Shown here piece after piece: positions 1 to 7,678 of a stretch of 9,139 nucleotides of DNA; positions within the stretch are counted from its first letter, which is position 1, and each line of letters begins with the position of its first letter. The notes under the pieces were generated by a model that did no database searches, was not told the DNA's origin, and worked only from the letters and a program-made list of their open reading frames with translations. Origin of the DNA: Planctomycetes bacterium SM23_32 (GTDB lineage Bacteria > Planctomycetota > Brocadiia > SM23-32); contig LJUE01000182.1 of the NCBI GenBank assembly GCA_001303885.1, positions 1 to 9,139 of the forward strand, in the 5' to 3' direction. The position numbers were made by a program, and so were the translations under genes.

Positions 1-256
1 CTGGGACGTCCAGCAGGGCAAGCCGCACCCGGAGGTCTTCCTGAGAGCCGCGCAGGGCATCGGCGTGGAGCCGCGGCGCTGCCTTGTCATCGAGGATGTG
101 CCCGCCGGCGTCCAGGCCGCGCACGCCGCCGGCATGAAGTGCCTGGCCCTCACGACCACGCATCCGGCCGGCGCGCTGCGGGCGGCGGACCTGGTCCTGG
201 ACGGGCTCGAAGGGGTGACGGCGGGGGACGTGGCGGCCCTCATCGAGGCCGCATAG
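1..256 (+). CDS. HAD-superfamily phosphatase / beta-phosphoglucomutase-like protein, C-terminal part
   Basis: The gene is cut by the left edge; reading begins at base 2 and stops at TAG 254-256, leaving 84 residues. Two late HAD motifs are visible. GKPHPEVF carries the motif III lysine that stabilises the phospho-aspartate intermediate. IEDVPAGVQAAHAAGM is motif IV, with the Glu-Asp pair that binds Mg2+. The 'D-x-PAGVxAAxAAGM' form is typical of the beta-phosphoglucomutase / phosphoglycolate phosphatase branch of subfamily IA, which are soluble cytoplasmic enzymes acting on small phosphorylated sugars or acids. The nucleophile (DxD) and the cap domain lie outside the window, so the substrate cannot be assigned. 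The gene converges on accA with only 8 bases between the two stops and no clear terminator. Family assignment is firm; the exact reaction is unknown. Confidence 0.85.
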   Translation, partial: WDVQQGKPHPEVFLRAAQGIGVEPRRCLVIEDVPAGVQAAHAAGMKCLALTTTHPAGALRAADLVLDGLEGVTAGDVAALIEAA

Positions 257-264
257 GGCGGCCT

Positions 265-1296
265 TCAGGCCCCCGGCTCCGCCCCGGCAGCGGGCTCAGG
301 CTCGGGCTGGGGCTCGGGTTTGGGCTCGTGGTAGACGCCCAGCCCACGGTAGCGCCGATAGCGCCGCTCGAGCAGTTCCTGGACCGGCACCTGTCTCAGC
401 TCGGCCAGGCAGTCGGAGAGGTACTCTTCCAGGCGGCGGGCCGTGATCTGGGGGTCGCGGTGGGCGCCGCCCAGGGGCTCGGGGATTATGGTGTCTATGA
501 TGCCGGCCTCGAGCATGTCCTGGGCGGTCAGCTTCATGGCGTCGGCGGCTTCGGCGGCCTTGCCCCCGTCCTTCCACAGTATGGCCGCGCAGCCTTCCGG
601 GCTGATCACGCTGTAGTAGGCGTTCTCGAGCATGGCGAACCGGTCGCCCACGCCCACGCCAAGGGCCCCGCCGCTGCACCCCTCGCCGGTCACGACGATG
701 ACGATGGGCACGGCGAGCCCGGCCATGGTGAAGATGTTCTCGGCTATGGCCATGGCCTGGCCGCGCTCCTCGGCGCCCACGGCGGGGGCTGCACCGGGGG
801 TGTCTATGAGGCAGACCAGGGGCAGAGCGAACTTCTCGGCCAGCTTCATCTTGTGGAGCGCCTTGCGGTAGCCCTCGGGCTGCGGCATGCCGAAGTTGGC
901 GGCCATCTTCTCGCGCGTGTCCCTGCCCTTGCACTGCGCGATCAGCATGACGCGTTCATCGTCCAGCCGTGCCAGCCCCGCAGCGATGGCATGGTCGTCG
1001 CCAAAACGCCGATCGCCGTGCAGCTCGACGAAATCGGTGAACACCATCCTGACGTAGTCCATCGGATGGGGGCGGAGGGGGTGGCGGGCGAGTCTGACGC
1101 GCTGGTAGGCGGTGAGGTTCTCAAACGTCTTGCTGAGCAGCCTGTCACGCTTGCGTTCGAGCTTCTCGATCCTGCCGCTCAGGTCCTCGTGCTCGGCGGA
1201 GGCCCGCTCGCTGAGGCGGCGGATCTCCTCTTCCAGCTCGAGGATCGGCGTCTCGAAATCGTAGGCAAACCGCTCGCGATCGCCGTTGTCGGCCAC
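265..1296 (-). CDS. accA: acetyl-CoA carboxylase carboxyltransferase subunit alpha
   Basis: AccA pairs with AccD to move the carboxyl group from biotinyl-AccB to acetyl-CoA, giving malonyl-CoA for fatty acid synthesis in the cytoplasm. The 343-residue product opens with the family's helical region (residues 14-56, ETPILELEEEIRRL onward), then the carboxyltransferase crotonase-like core. Diagnostic blocks are FVELHGDRRFGDD (89-101), GMPQPEGYRKA (136-146), IDTPGAAPAVGAEERGQ (164-180), GEGCSGGALGVGVGD (204-218; the family usually has GEGGSGG) and YSVISPEGCAAILWKD (228-243). The GTG start is chosen because AGGGA (1306-1310) lies 9 nt upstream and the product then begins just before the conserved helix. 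No accD is adjacent. The protein ends in a Glu-Pro/Lys-Pro tail, making it about 25 residues longer than E. coli AccA (319). It diverges from ribD under its own promoter. Confidence 0.96.
   Translation of the reverse strand: MADNGDRERFAYDFETPILELEEEIRRLSERASAEHEDLSGRIEKLERKRDRLLSKTFENLTAYQRVRLARHPLRPHPMDYVRMVFTDFVELHGDRRFGDDHAIAAGLARLDDERVMLIAQCKGRDTREKMAANFGMPQPEGYRKALHKMKLAEKFALPLVCLIDTPGAAPAVGAEERGQAMAIAENIFTMAGLAVPIVIVVTGEGCSGGALGVGVGDRFAMLENAYYSVISPEGCAAILWKDGGKAAEAADAMKLTAQDMLEAGIIDTIIPEPLGGAHRDPQITARRLEEYLSDCLAELRQVPVQELLERRYRRYRGLGVYHEPKPEPQPEPEPAAGAEPGA
292..327 (-). repeat. hexamer-like repeat encoding the EP-rich tail of AccA
   Basis: On the plus strand a GGGCTC-like unit recurs with small variations (GGGCTC, AGGCTC, GGGCTGG, GGGTTTGGG). 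On the coding strand it gives the Glu-Pro/Lys-Pro/Gln-Pro run at AccA residues 324-335, followed by AAGAEPGA. The run is outside the conserved carboxyltransferase core and is probably disordered. It looks like a slippage-prone low-complexity extension of the 3' end. Confidence 0.6.
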
Positions 1297-1344
1297 TGCC
1301 CCGAGTCCCTTCGGACAAGCCCCCCGGGTGGTGTCACGGCGCCC

Positions 1345-1373
1345 ATTGTAGCCAGCGGCGCTCTTTGAATCAA
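1345..1373 (-). promoter_or_regulatory. accA promoter (sigma70-like)
   Basis: Read on the minus strand: -35 TTGATT (1373-1368), a 17-bp spacer, and -10 TACAAT (1350-1345). Each hexamer has five of six consensus bases. Transcription would start near 1338, leaving a leader of about 40 nt before the GTG at 1296. The -35 shares the palindrome TTGAATCAA with the opposing ribD promoter. Confidence 0.75.
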
Positions 1374-1393
1374 GGCGGGCCGGCCCGTATAAT
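1365..1393 (+). promoter_or_regulatory. ribD-methyltransferase promoter (sigma70-like)
   Basis: -35 TTGAAT (1365-1370), a 17-bp spacer, and a perfect -10 TATAAT (1388-1393). The spacer contains the 10-bp palindrome GGGCCGGCCC. Transcription would start near 1400, giving a leader of about 44 nt. That is too short for an FMN riboswitch, and none of its conserved sequences are present. Confidence 0.8.
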
Positions 1394-1432
1394 CCGGCTC
1401 CCCCCGGCGCCTGGGCGCCTTCAGTCACGTGC

Positions 1433-1438
1433 GGAGGG
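1433..1438 (+). promoter_or_regulatory. Shine-Dalgarno of ribD that decides its TTG start
   Basis: GGAGGG lies 5 nt before TTG 1444-1446. An in-frame GTG at 1429 would put this site inside the coding region and has no ribosome binding site of its own. The TTG start gives MTFTEEDREFMAQAL, which matches where RibD proteins normally begin relative to the deaminase fold. Confidence 0.7.
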
Positions 1439-1443
1439 CCCTT

Positions 1444-3564
1444 TTGACCTTTACCGAAGAAGACCGCGAGTTCATGGCACAGGCCCTTGCGCTCGCCGAG
1501 CAGGGGCGTGGCTTCGTCGAGCCCAACCCCATGGTGGGCGCCGTGGTCGTGCAGGACGGCCGGGTGGTCGGCGAGGGGCATTACAGGCGCTTCGGCGGCC
1601 CGCACGCCGAGGTCCACGCCTTGCGTCAGGCCGGCGACCGTGCGCGCGGCGCCACGATGTACGTAACGCTGGAGCCCTGCGACCACGAGGGTAAGACGCC
1701 TCCTTGCGCCCCGCTGGTCGCTGAGTCTGGCTTGAAGCGCGTGGTGATGTGCACGCTGGACCCGACCGCGGCGCGGCGGGCAGGAGGCGCCCGACTGCTG
1801 GCCAGGCGCAAGGTGCGCGTCGAGGCGGGCCTGTGCCGGGAGGAGGCCGCCCGGCTCAACGCCGGGTTCTTCAAGCTGGCGGCGACGGGGCGGCCCCTGG
1901 TGGTGGCCAAGTGGGCGATGACGGCCGACGGCAAGCTGGCCGCCGCCTCGGGCTCGTCCCGGTGGATCAGCTCCCCGCCCTCGCGTCACCTGGTGCACCG
2001 CGTGCGCGGACAGGTGGATTGCGTCATCGTCGGCAGCCGCACCGCCACGCTCGACGACCCGCTGCTGACCTGCCGCGACGCCGAGCGGCGCCGCGTTGCC
2101 GCCCGGCTCGTTGTGTGCGGAACGAGCCTGCCGGCGCCTCAGTCCCAGCTGGTGCAGACCGCCGTTGAATCGCCCGTGCTGCTGGCCCATCCGGCCGGCC
2201 GGGCGCCGGAGGGGCTGGACGCGCTGACGGCCCGGGGCTGCGAGGCGTTGCCCGTGCCGGCCGAGCCGCACGCGCCGGGGCGCGTGGACCTGGGCGCCCT
2301 CCTGGACGAGCTCGGCGCGCGGCGCATGACCAACGTCCTGGTGGAGGGAGGCGGGGAGCTGCTCGGCGGGCTCTTCGACGCCGGGCTGGTGGACCGCGTG
2401 ATGATCTTTGTGGCCCCGTTGATCGTCGGCGGGTGCCCTCGGGGCCACCTGCTTCCTCGGACGCCTGACGGAAGAAACTGCCGAGTCTGCCCGCGTCGAG
2501 TGGGGTCCAAAGGCATGTCGCAGGCTCCGACAACCTACGTTGTGACCTGCCTGTACGGCCTGGAGGGGCTGCTGGCCAACGAGGTGCGGCAGCGGCTCGG
2601 GGCGGAGGCCGAACACCACTGGTGCGAGGCCGTCTTCCCCTTCCAGGGGCCGGCGGCGAGGCTGAGGGAGCTGCGGCTGGCGGGAAACGTGTTCGTCCGG
2701 TTCGACCGGTTCCCCATCGGGGGCACCGTGCCGGACCTTGACGGGCTGGCCGCCCGGCTGGGGCAGTTGCCCCTGGACCGATGGGAGGAGTCGTGGCGCG
2801 AGCTCTGGGAGCCGCCCGACGGGGACATCTCGGTGAGCGTGCGCCGCACCGGCGAGCACAACTTCACCTACGCCGACGTGGAGGAGCTGGCCCTGGATGT
2901 GGTCCGCCGGGCAACGGGGCGGCGCACGATGCTCGACCCGCGGCCCCTGGAGCTGCGGATCGAGATAGACGGGCCGTGGTGCCGGCTGCTCGGCCGGCTC
3001 ACGCCTGCGCCGCTGTCCGAGCGGCCGTACCGCCGCTACCACTCGCCCGGCGAGACGGATGCCACGCTGGCGGCCGCCATGGTCATGCTGAGCGACCCCC
3101 GACCGGGGGAGCGCTTCCTGGACCCTTTCTGCGGCGGCGGCACCGTGCCGATCGAGCGGGCGCTGCACGGCGCCTGCGACCGCGTCGTGGCCGGGGAACT
3201 GAAGGCCCGACGGGTCGCGTGGGCTCGCGGCAACGCGGAGGTGGCCGGAGCCGCCGTGCTGTTTGCCCAATGGGACGGCTACGCGCTGCCGCTGGCCGAC
3301 CGCAGCTTCGACCGCATCGTCACCAGTCCGCCCCAGAGCGATCCGTCAAACGGCCGGCCGTGGGAGGTCGAGGCCTTTGCGGGGCTCGTGGCCGAGGCGC
3401 TCCGGGTGCTGCGCCACGGCGGGCTGATGGTCTGGCTGGTGCAGCGCAGCGGGCTCTTCAAGCGGGCCTTGAGGCACCTGGGCATCGCCTCCAGGTTCGG
3501 CACAACCGTCTGCCACTGGAAGGGCAGGCCCTGGGGCATCCATACGCTGGCCAAAGGGCAGTGA
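1444..3564 (+). CDS. ribD: fused RibD (C-terminally shortened) and THUMP-type RNA methyltransferase
   Basis: This is one 706-residue frame. Residues 5-140 are the RibD deaminase, which deaminates the pyrimidine ring of the GTP-derived riboflavin precursor. The zinc ligands are visible in GPHAEVHAL (His54, Glu56) and PCDHEGKTPPC (Cys79, Cys88). Residues 150-330 are the NADPH-dependent reductase domain, with LVVAKWAMTADGKLAAASG, SRWISSP, LDDPLLT and MTNVLVEGGGELLGG. Two points are odd. The usual VGxGTxxxDDP reads VGSRTATLDDP. The domain also stops after FVAPLIVGG, where RibD proteins normally continue for about 40-50 residues. The frame instead passes through a Cys/His-containing linker (331-357) into a methyltransferase (from Met358). 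The deaminase and reductase identity is strong. Whether the product is a true bifunctional chain, a RibD with a damaged 3' end, or an assembly join cannot be decided here. No other rib gene is adjacent. Confidence 0.85.
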   Translation: MTFTEEDREFMAQALALAEQGRGFVEPNPMVGAVVVQDGRVVGEGHYRRFGGPHAEVHALRQAGDRARGATMYVTLEPCDHEGKTPPCAPLVAESGLKRVVMCTLDPTAARRAGGARLLARRKVRVEAGLCREEAARLNAGFFKLAATGRPLVVAKWAMTADGKLAAASGSSRWISSPPSRHLVHRVRGQVDCVIVGSRTATLDDPLLTCRDAERRRVAARLVVCGTSLPAPQSQLVQTAVESPVLLAHPAGRAPEGLDALTARGCEALPVPAEPHAPGRVDLGALLDELGARRMTNVLVEGGGELLGGLFDAGLVDRVMIFVAPLIVGGCPRGHLLPRTPDGRNCRVCPRRVGSKGMSQAPTTYVVTCLYGLEGLLANEVRQRLGAEAEHHWCEAVFPFQGPAARLRELRLAGNVFVRFDRFPIGGTVPDLDGLAARLGQLPLDRWEESWRELWEPPDGDISVSVRRTGEHNFTYADVEELALDVVRRATGRRTMLDPRPLELRIEIDGPWCRLLGRLTPAPLSERPYRRYHSPGETDATLAAAMVMLSDPRPGERFLDPFCGGGTVPIERALHGACDRVVAGELKARRVAWARGNAEVAGAAVLFAQWDGYALPLADRSFDRIVTSPPQSDPSNGRPWEVEAFAGLVAEALRVLRHGGLMVWLVQRSGLFKRALRHLGIASRFGTTVCHWKGRPWGIHTLAKGQ
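2515..3564 (+). other. THUMP / Rossmann RNA guanine-N2 methyltransferase module (possible independent start)
   Basis: From ATG 2515 the segment encodes 349 residues that by themselves form a complete methyltransferase of the RlmL/Trm14 kind, which modify guanosine N2 in rRNA or tRNA. The start TYVVTCLYGLEGLLANEV is the ferredoxin-like lead-in of these enzymes, and the THUMP region follows to about fusion residue 510. The SAM-binding core has GETDATLAAAM, the motif I block FLDPFCGGGTVPIERAL (fusion residues 558-574) and a motif IV region IVTSPPQ (625-631), where the family normally has NPPYG or NLPFG. ATG 2515 has only AAAGG immediately before it and a GGGG about 9 nt upstream, so independent translation would be weak. 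Coupled translation or a true fusion with RibD are both possible. The exact nucleotide target is unknown. Confidence 0.75.
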
Positions 3565-3609
3565 GCCGGCCGGGCGAGCGCGAGGCGAGCCCCGCGGCAG
3601 GGGAGAGGC

Positions 3610-4281
3610 ATGGCCCTGAGCGAGACGCTGATGGAGATCTACCGCGGGATGCGGGAGGCGTTCGGGCACCAGCACTGGTGGCCGGGCGAGTCGCCGTTCG
3701 AGGTGATGGTGGGCGCGATACTGACGCAGCACACCAACTGGCGGAACGTGGAACGGGCCATCCTCGCCCTCAAGCAGGAGGGGCTGCTGAGCCCTGCCGC
3801 CCTGGCCGCCGCCGAGCCCGACCGCCTGCAGGCCGCGGTCCGTTCGTCGGGCTACTACCGGCAGAAGGCGGCGCGCCTGAGGCGCCTGGCCGCCTATCTG
3901 ATCGAGCAGGCGGGCGGCGACCTCGACCTGCTGGGCGAAGTGCCGACCCATGAGCTGCGGCGGCAGCTGCTCGGCATCCGGGGCATCGGACCCGAGACGG
4001 CCGACAGCATCCTGCTCTACGCCCTGGAGCGGCCGACGTTCGTGGTGGACACCTACACCAAGAGGGTGGTGGTGCGCCACGGCCTGCTGGACCCCGGATG
4101 CACGTACATGGAGCTGAAGGAGCTCTTCGAGTCGTGCCTGCCCCAGGACGTGGAGCTCTACAAGGACTACCACGCCCAGCTGGTGCGGGTGGGCAGGCTG
4201 TTCTGCCGCAGCCAGCCGCTCTGTCAGCGCTGCCCGCTGCACGGCCTGCTCGGCGACCCCGTCGAGGACGAGCAGGTCTGA
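3610..4281 (+). CDS. endonuclease III-related HhH-GPD DNA glycosylase (COG2231/MagIII-like)
   Basis: The 223-residue product has the HhH-GPD base-excision fold. MVGAILTQHTNWRNVERAI (33-51) is the endonuclease III signature helix, LGIRGIGPETADSILLYAL (121-139) is the helix-hairpin-helix, and FVVDTYTKRVV (144-154) carries the catalytic Asp147. Endonuclease III has LPGVGRKTA with a Schiff-base lysine; here that position is Glu129 (GIGPETA). This resembles the MagIII group, where GIGKESADA is followed by VVDKY, and suggests a monofunctional glycosylase for alkylated bases rather than an AP lyase. The C-terminus has Cys199, Cys205 and Cys208 in a C-x5-C-x2-CPL pattern. The fourth iron-sulfur Cys expected in endonuclease III is not obvious; Cys176 is the only nearby candidate. 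GGGGAGAGG precedes the ATG. It lies 45 nt after the methyltransferase stop, so it is probably co-transcribed. Confidence 0.88.
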   Translation: MALSETLMEIYRGMREAFGHQHWWPGESPFEVMVGAILTQHTNWRNVERAILALKQEGLLSPAALAAAEPDRLQAAVRSSGYYRQKAARLRRLAAYLIEQAGGDLDLLGEVPTHELRRQLLGIRGIGPETADSILLYALERPTFVVDTYTKRVVVRHGLLDPGCTYMELKELFESCLPQDVELYKDYHAQLVRVGRLFCRSQPLCQRCPLHGLLGDPVEDEQV

Positions 4282-4303
4282 AGCCTCGGGGCGGGCCCGC
4301 GTC

Positions 4304-4333
4304 TTGAAGGCGCCGTGAGCGTTCAAGTAGAAT
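4304..4333 (+). promoter_or_regulatory. candidate promoter of the kinase gene, with an inverted repeat
   Basis: TTGAAG (4304-4309), an 18-bp spacer and TAGAAT (4328-4333). Two arms, CTTGAA (4303-4308) and TTCAAG (4322-4327), form an inverted repeat covering the -35 and abutting the -10, which could be an operator. The leader from here to the ATG is about 100 nt. It holds the 12-bp palindrome CGGCCATGGCCG (4395-4406) and a small CCCC/GGGG pairing (4417-4420 with GGGG in 4428-4432) that would occlude the weak ribosome binding site. Confidence 0.55.
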
Positions 4334-4442
4334 CCGTGAGGCAGAGGCTGGTAGCCGGTCGCGCGCCAGAGGCCTGCCGGTGGGGCTGTGCGCGCGGCCA
4401 TGGCCGGCGCCCGACGCCCCTGACAGCGGGGGAAGCAGAGAC

Positions 4443-6596
<2,154 letters not shown>

Positions 6597-6617
6597 CGGC
6601 CGCCGGCGCGGGCCGGT

Positions 6618-7580
6618 TCACGCGCTCTCGGCGTCCACCCGGTCAATCGCCGTCACGCTGCGCACCCGCCTGATCCTCTCGTCCACAACCGACGCCTGCG
6701 GCACGAAGAAGACCATCGGCGGGCGGCTGGGGTCGCGGAAGCTGATGATGATCCGCCCGAACCCGAACAGCCACCGCTCGACTACGTCCGTGGCGTCGAA
6801 GTCCACGTCGTAGTCGGCGTTCTTGATCTGCCGCCCCGTCTCGGTGAGGCCGCGCTGGAGGTCGGCCACGTTGGGCGTGATGGCCATGTAGTGGAACAGG
6901 CCGTGGAGCCAGCCGATGAAGATGACCAGCGCGATCACGAACGCCGCCGTGAAGTAGAGCTTGGGTTCGACCTCGACGGCCGCGTGCCTCAGCAGCCGGA
7001 CGGCCTTCCCCGCGTAGCCCACCAGGTGCAGCGCCAGCAGCAGCGCGCCCAGCGTCGGCACCAGGATCAGCACGGCCTTGATGCTCATGTGAAACTGCTC
7101 GACCAGCACGTTCAGCACGCACAGCACCACCCATATCCCTCCCAGCATCCGCGGCGTGACGGCCTCCGGAAACAGCCCCCGGCTCGCCAGGATGGTGCAG
7201 ATGCCGAACAGGAGGCCCGTCACCAGGGAAGGGGTGAAGAGGACCCAGCGCGGGCGGTCCCACAGGATGACGTACTCGTTCACCTCGCGGTGGGCCTGTA
7301 TCTTGCGCTCGACTGAGTAGCGCGTGCGCGCCGTCTTGAGCAGGATGATGAGGGCCAGCTCGAGCGCGATGATGCTGCCGGACAGGATGTAGGTCGCCAG
7401 CATGGGATCGGAGGTCCAGTCCTGGCCCGTCATGAGGCGCATGGCGGGGACCAGGGCCAGCGCCAGGACCGTCACCACGGCGGCCAGGATCCAGGGCCAG
7501 GGCGTGGCCTTCTTCGCGTCCCGCTCCGGTTGCTCGGGGGGTCGGGCCTGCGGCTCTTCGGTCGGATTCCCATCGGTCAC
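6618..7580 (-). CDS. six-helix membrane protein with a C-terminal cytoplasmic domain, function unknown
   Basis: I do not recognise this family. The 320-residue product has a Pro/Glu-rich N-terminus (1-27) and six predicted transmembrane helices at about 28-50, 61-82, 112-133, 146-163, 167-190 and 207-231. A basic loop (83-111) between helices 2 and 3 suggests that both termini are inside. The C-terminal 85 residues are soluble. Within them DATDVVERWLFGFGRIIISF followed by VPQASVVDERIRRV resembles, by eye, bacterial PH-like domains, where a 'D..er.fG.G.i.i' strand pair is followed by a helix. That is a suggestion only. GTG 7580 is chosen because AGGAG (7589-7593) lies 8 nt upstream; an upstream in-frame TTG at 7610 overlaps the -10 of the likely promoter. 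The gene converges on the kinase gene with 21 bases between stops. It lies 98 nt downstream of the GH4 gene but has its own promoter. Confidence 0.8.
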   Translation of the reverse strand: MTDGNPTEEPQARPPEQPERDAKKATPWPWILAAVVTVLALALVPAMRLMTGQDWTSDPMLATYILSGSIIALELALIILLKTARTRYSVERKIQAHREVNEYVILWDRPRWVLFTPSLVTGLLFGICTILASRGLFPEAVTPRMLGGIWVVLCVLNVLVEQFHMSIKAVLILVPTLGALLLALHLVGYAGKAVRLLRHAAVEVEPKLYFTAAFVIALVIFIGWLHGLFHYMAITPNVADLQRGLTETGRQIKNADYDVDFDATDVVERWLFGFGRIIISFRDPSRPPMVFFVPQASVVDERIRRVRSVTAIDRVDAESA

Positions 7581-7609
7581 GGTTCGCACTCCTGCGGGCA
7601 GGTGGCTCA

Positions 7610-7638
7610 ATGCTACACGCGGCCGGCCGGCCGGTCAA
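7610..7638 (-). promoter_or_regulatory. promoter of the membrane protein gene
   Basis: On the minus strand: TTGACC (7638-7633), a 17-bp spacer and TAGCAT (7615-7610). The spacer is largely a GGCC tandem (GGCCGGCCGGCC), which is self-complementary. The predicted start of transcription is about 25 nt before the GTG start, which fits the chosen ribosome binding site. It lies in the 98-nt gap after the GH4 gene. Confidence 0.65.
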
Positions 7639-7678
7639 TGGGTGTCCGGTCCGCGCCGCCGCGCGGGGCCGGGGCGGC

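Noticed and set aside
258..273. Hairpin GGCC-TTCA-GGCC between the HAD and accA stops
   Set aside because: A four-base stem with no T-run is too weak to call a terminator.
139..1368. Plus-strand frame opposite accA, and similar minus-strand frames opposite the kinase and glycosylase (3346-4458, 4323-5507, 5589-6353)
   Set aside because: All mirror strongly supported genes, lack ribosome binding sites and family motifs, and have biased composition.
1394..1443. FMN riboswitch before ribD
   Set aside because: The leader is only about 44 nt and has none of the conserved aptamer sequences.
1429..1443. GTG start for ribD at 1429
   Set aside because: It has no ribosome binding site and would bury GGAGGG inside the coding region; TTG 1444 is better placed.
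1297..3270. Very long minus-strand open frame continuing upstream of accA across the ribD region
   Set aside because: Beyond the accA GTG the translation is an Arg/Pro/Gly/Gln-rich mirror of the rightward ribD-methyltransferase frame, with no family motifs. The promoter and ribosome binding site place the accA start at 1296.
6597..6617. Bidirectional terminator between the kinase and membrane protein genes
   Set aside because: CGGCC and GGCCG can pair over a 9-base loop, but the stem is only 5 bp and no T-run follows on either strand, so it is not distinguishable from GC background.
7616..7636. GGCC tandem as a microsatellite or mobile element end
   Set aside because: It is only about 15 bases, has no flanking duplication, and is explained as the spacer of the membrane protein promoter.
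6643..7678. Continuation of the GH4 frame for a further ~345 residues
   Set aside because: After the frameshift the translation is low-complexity, proline- and arginine-rich, and overlaps the well-supported membrane protein gene in another frame. It is readthrough of a shifted frame.
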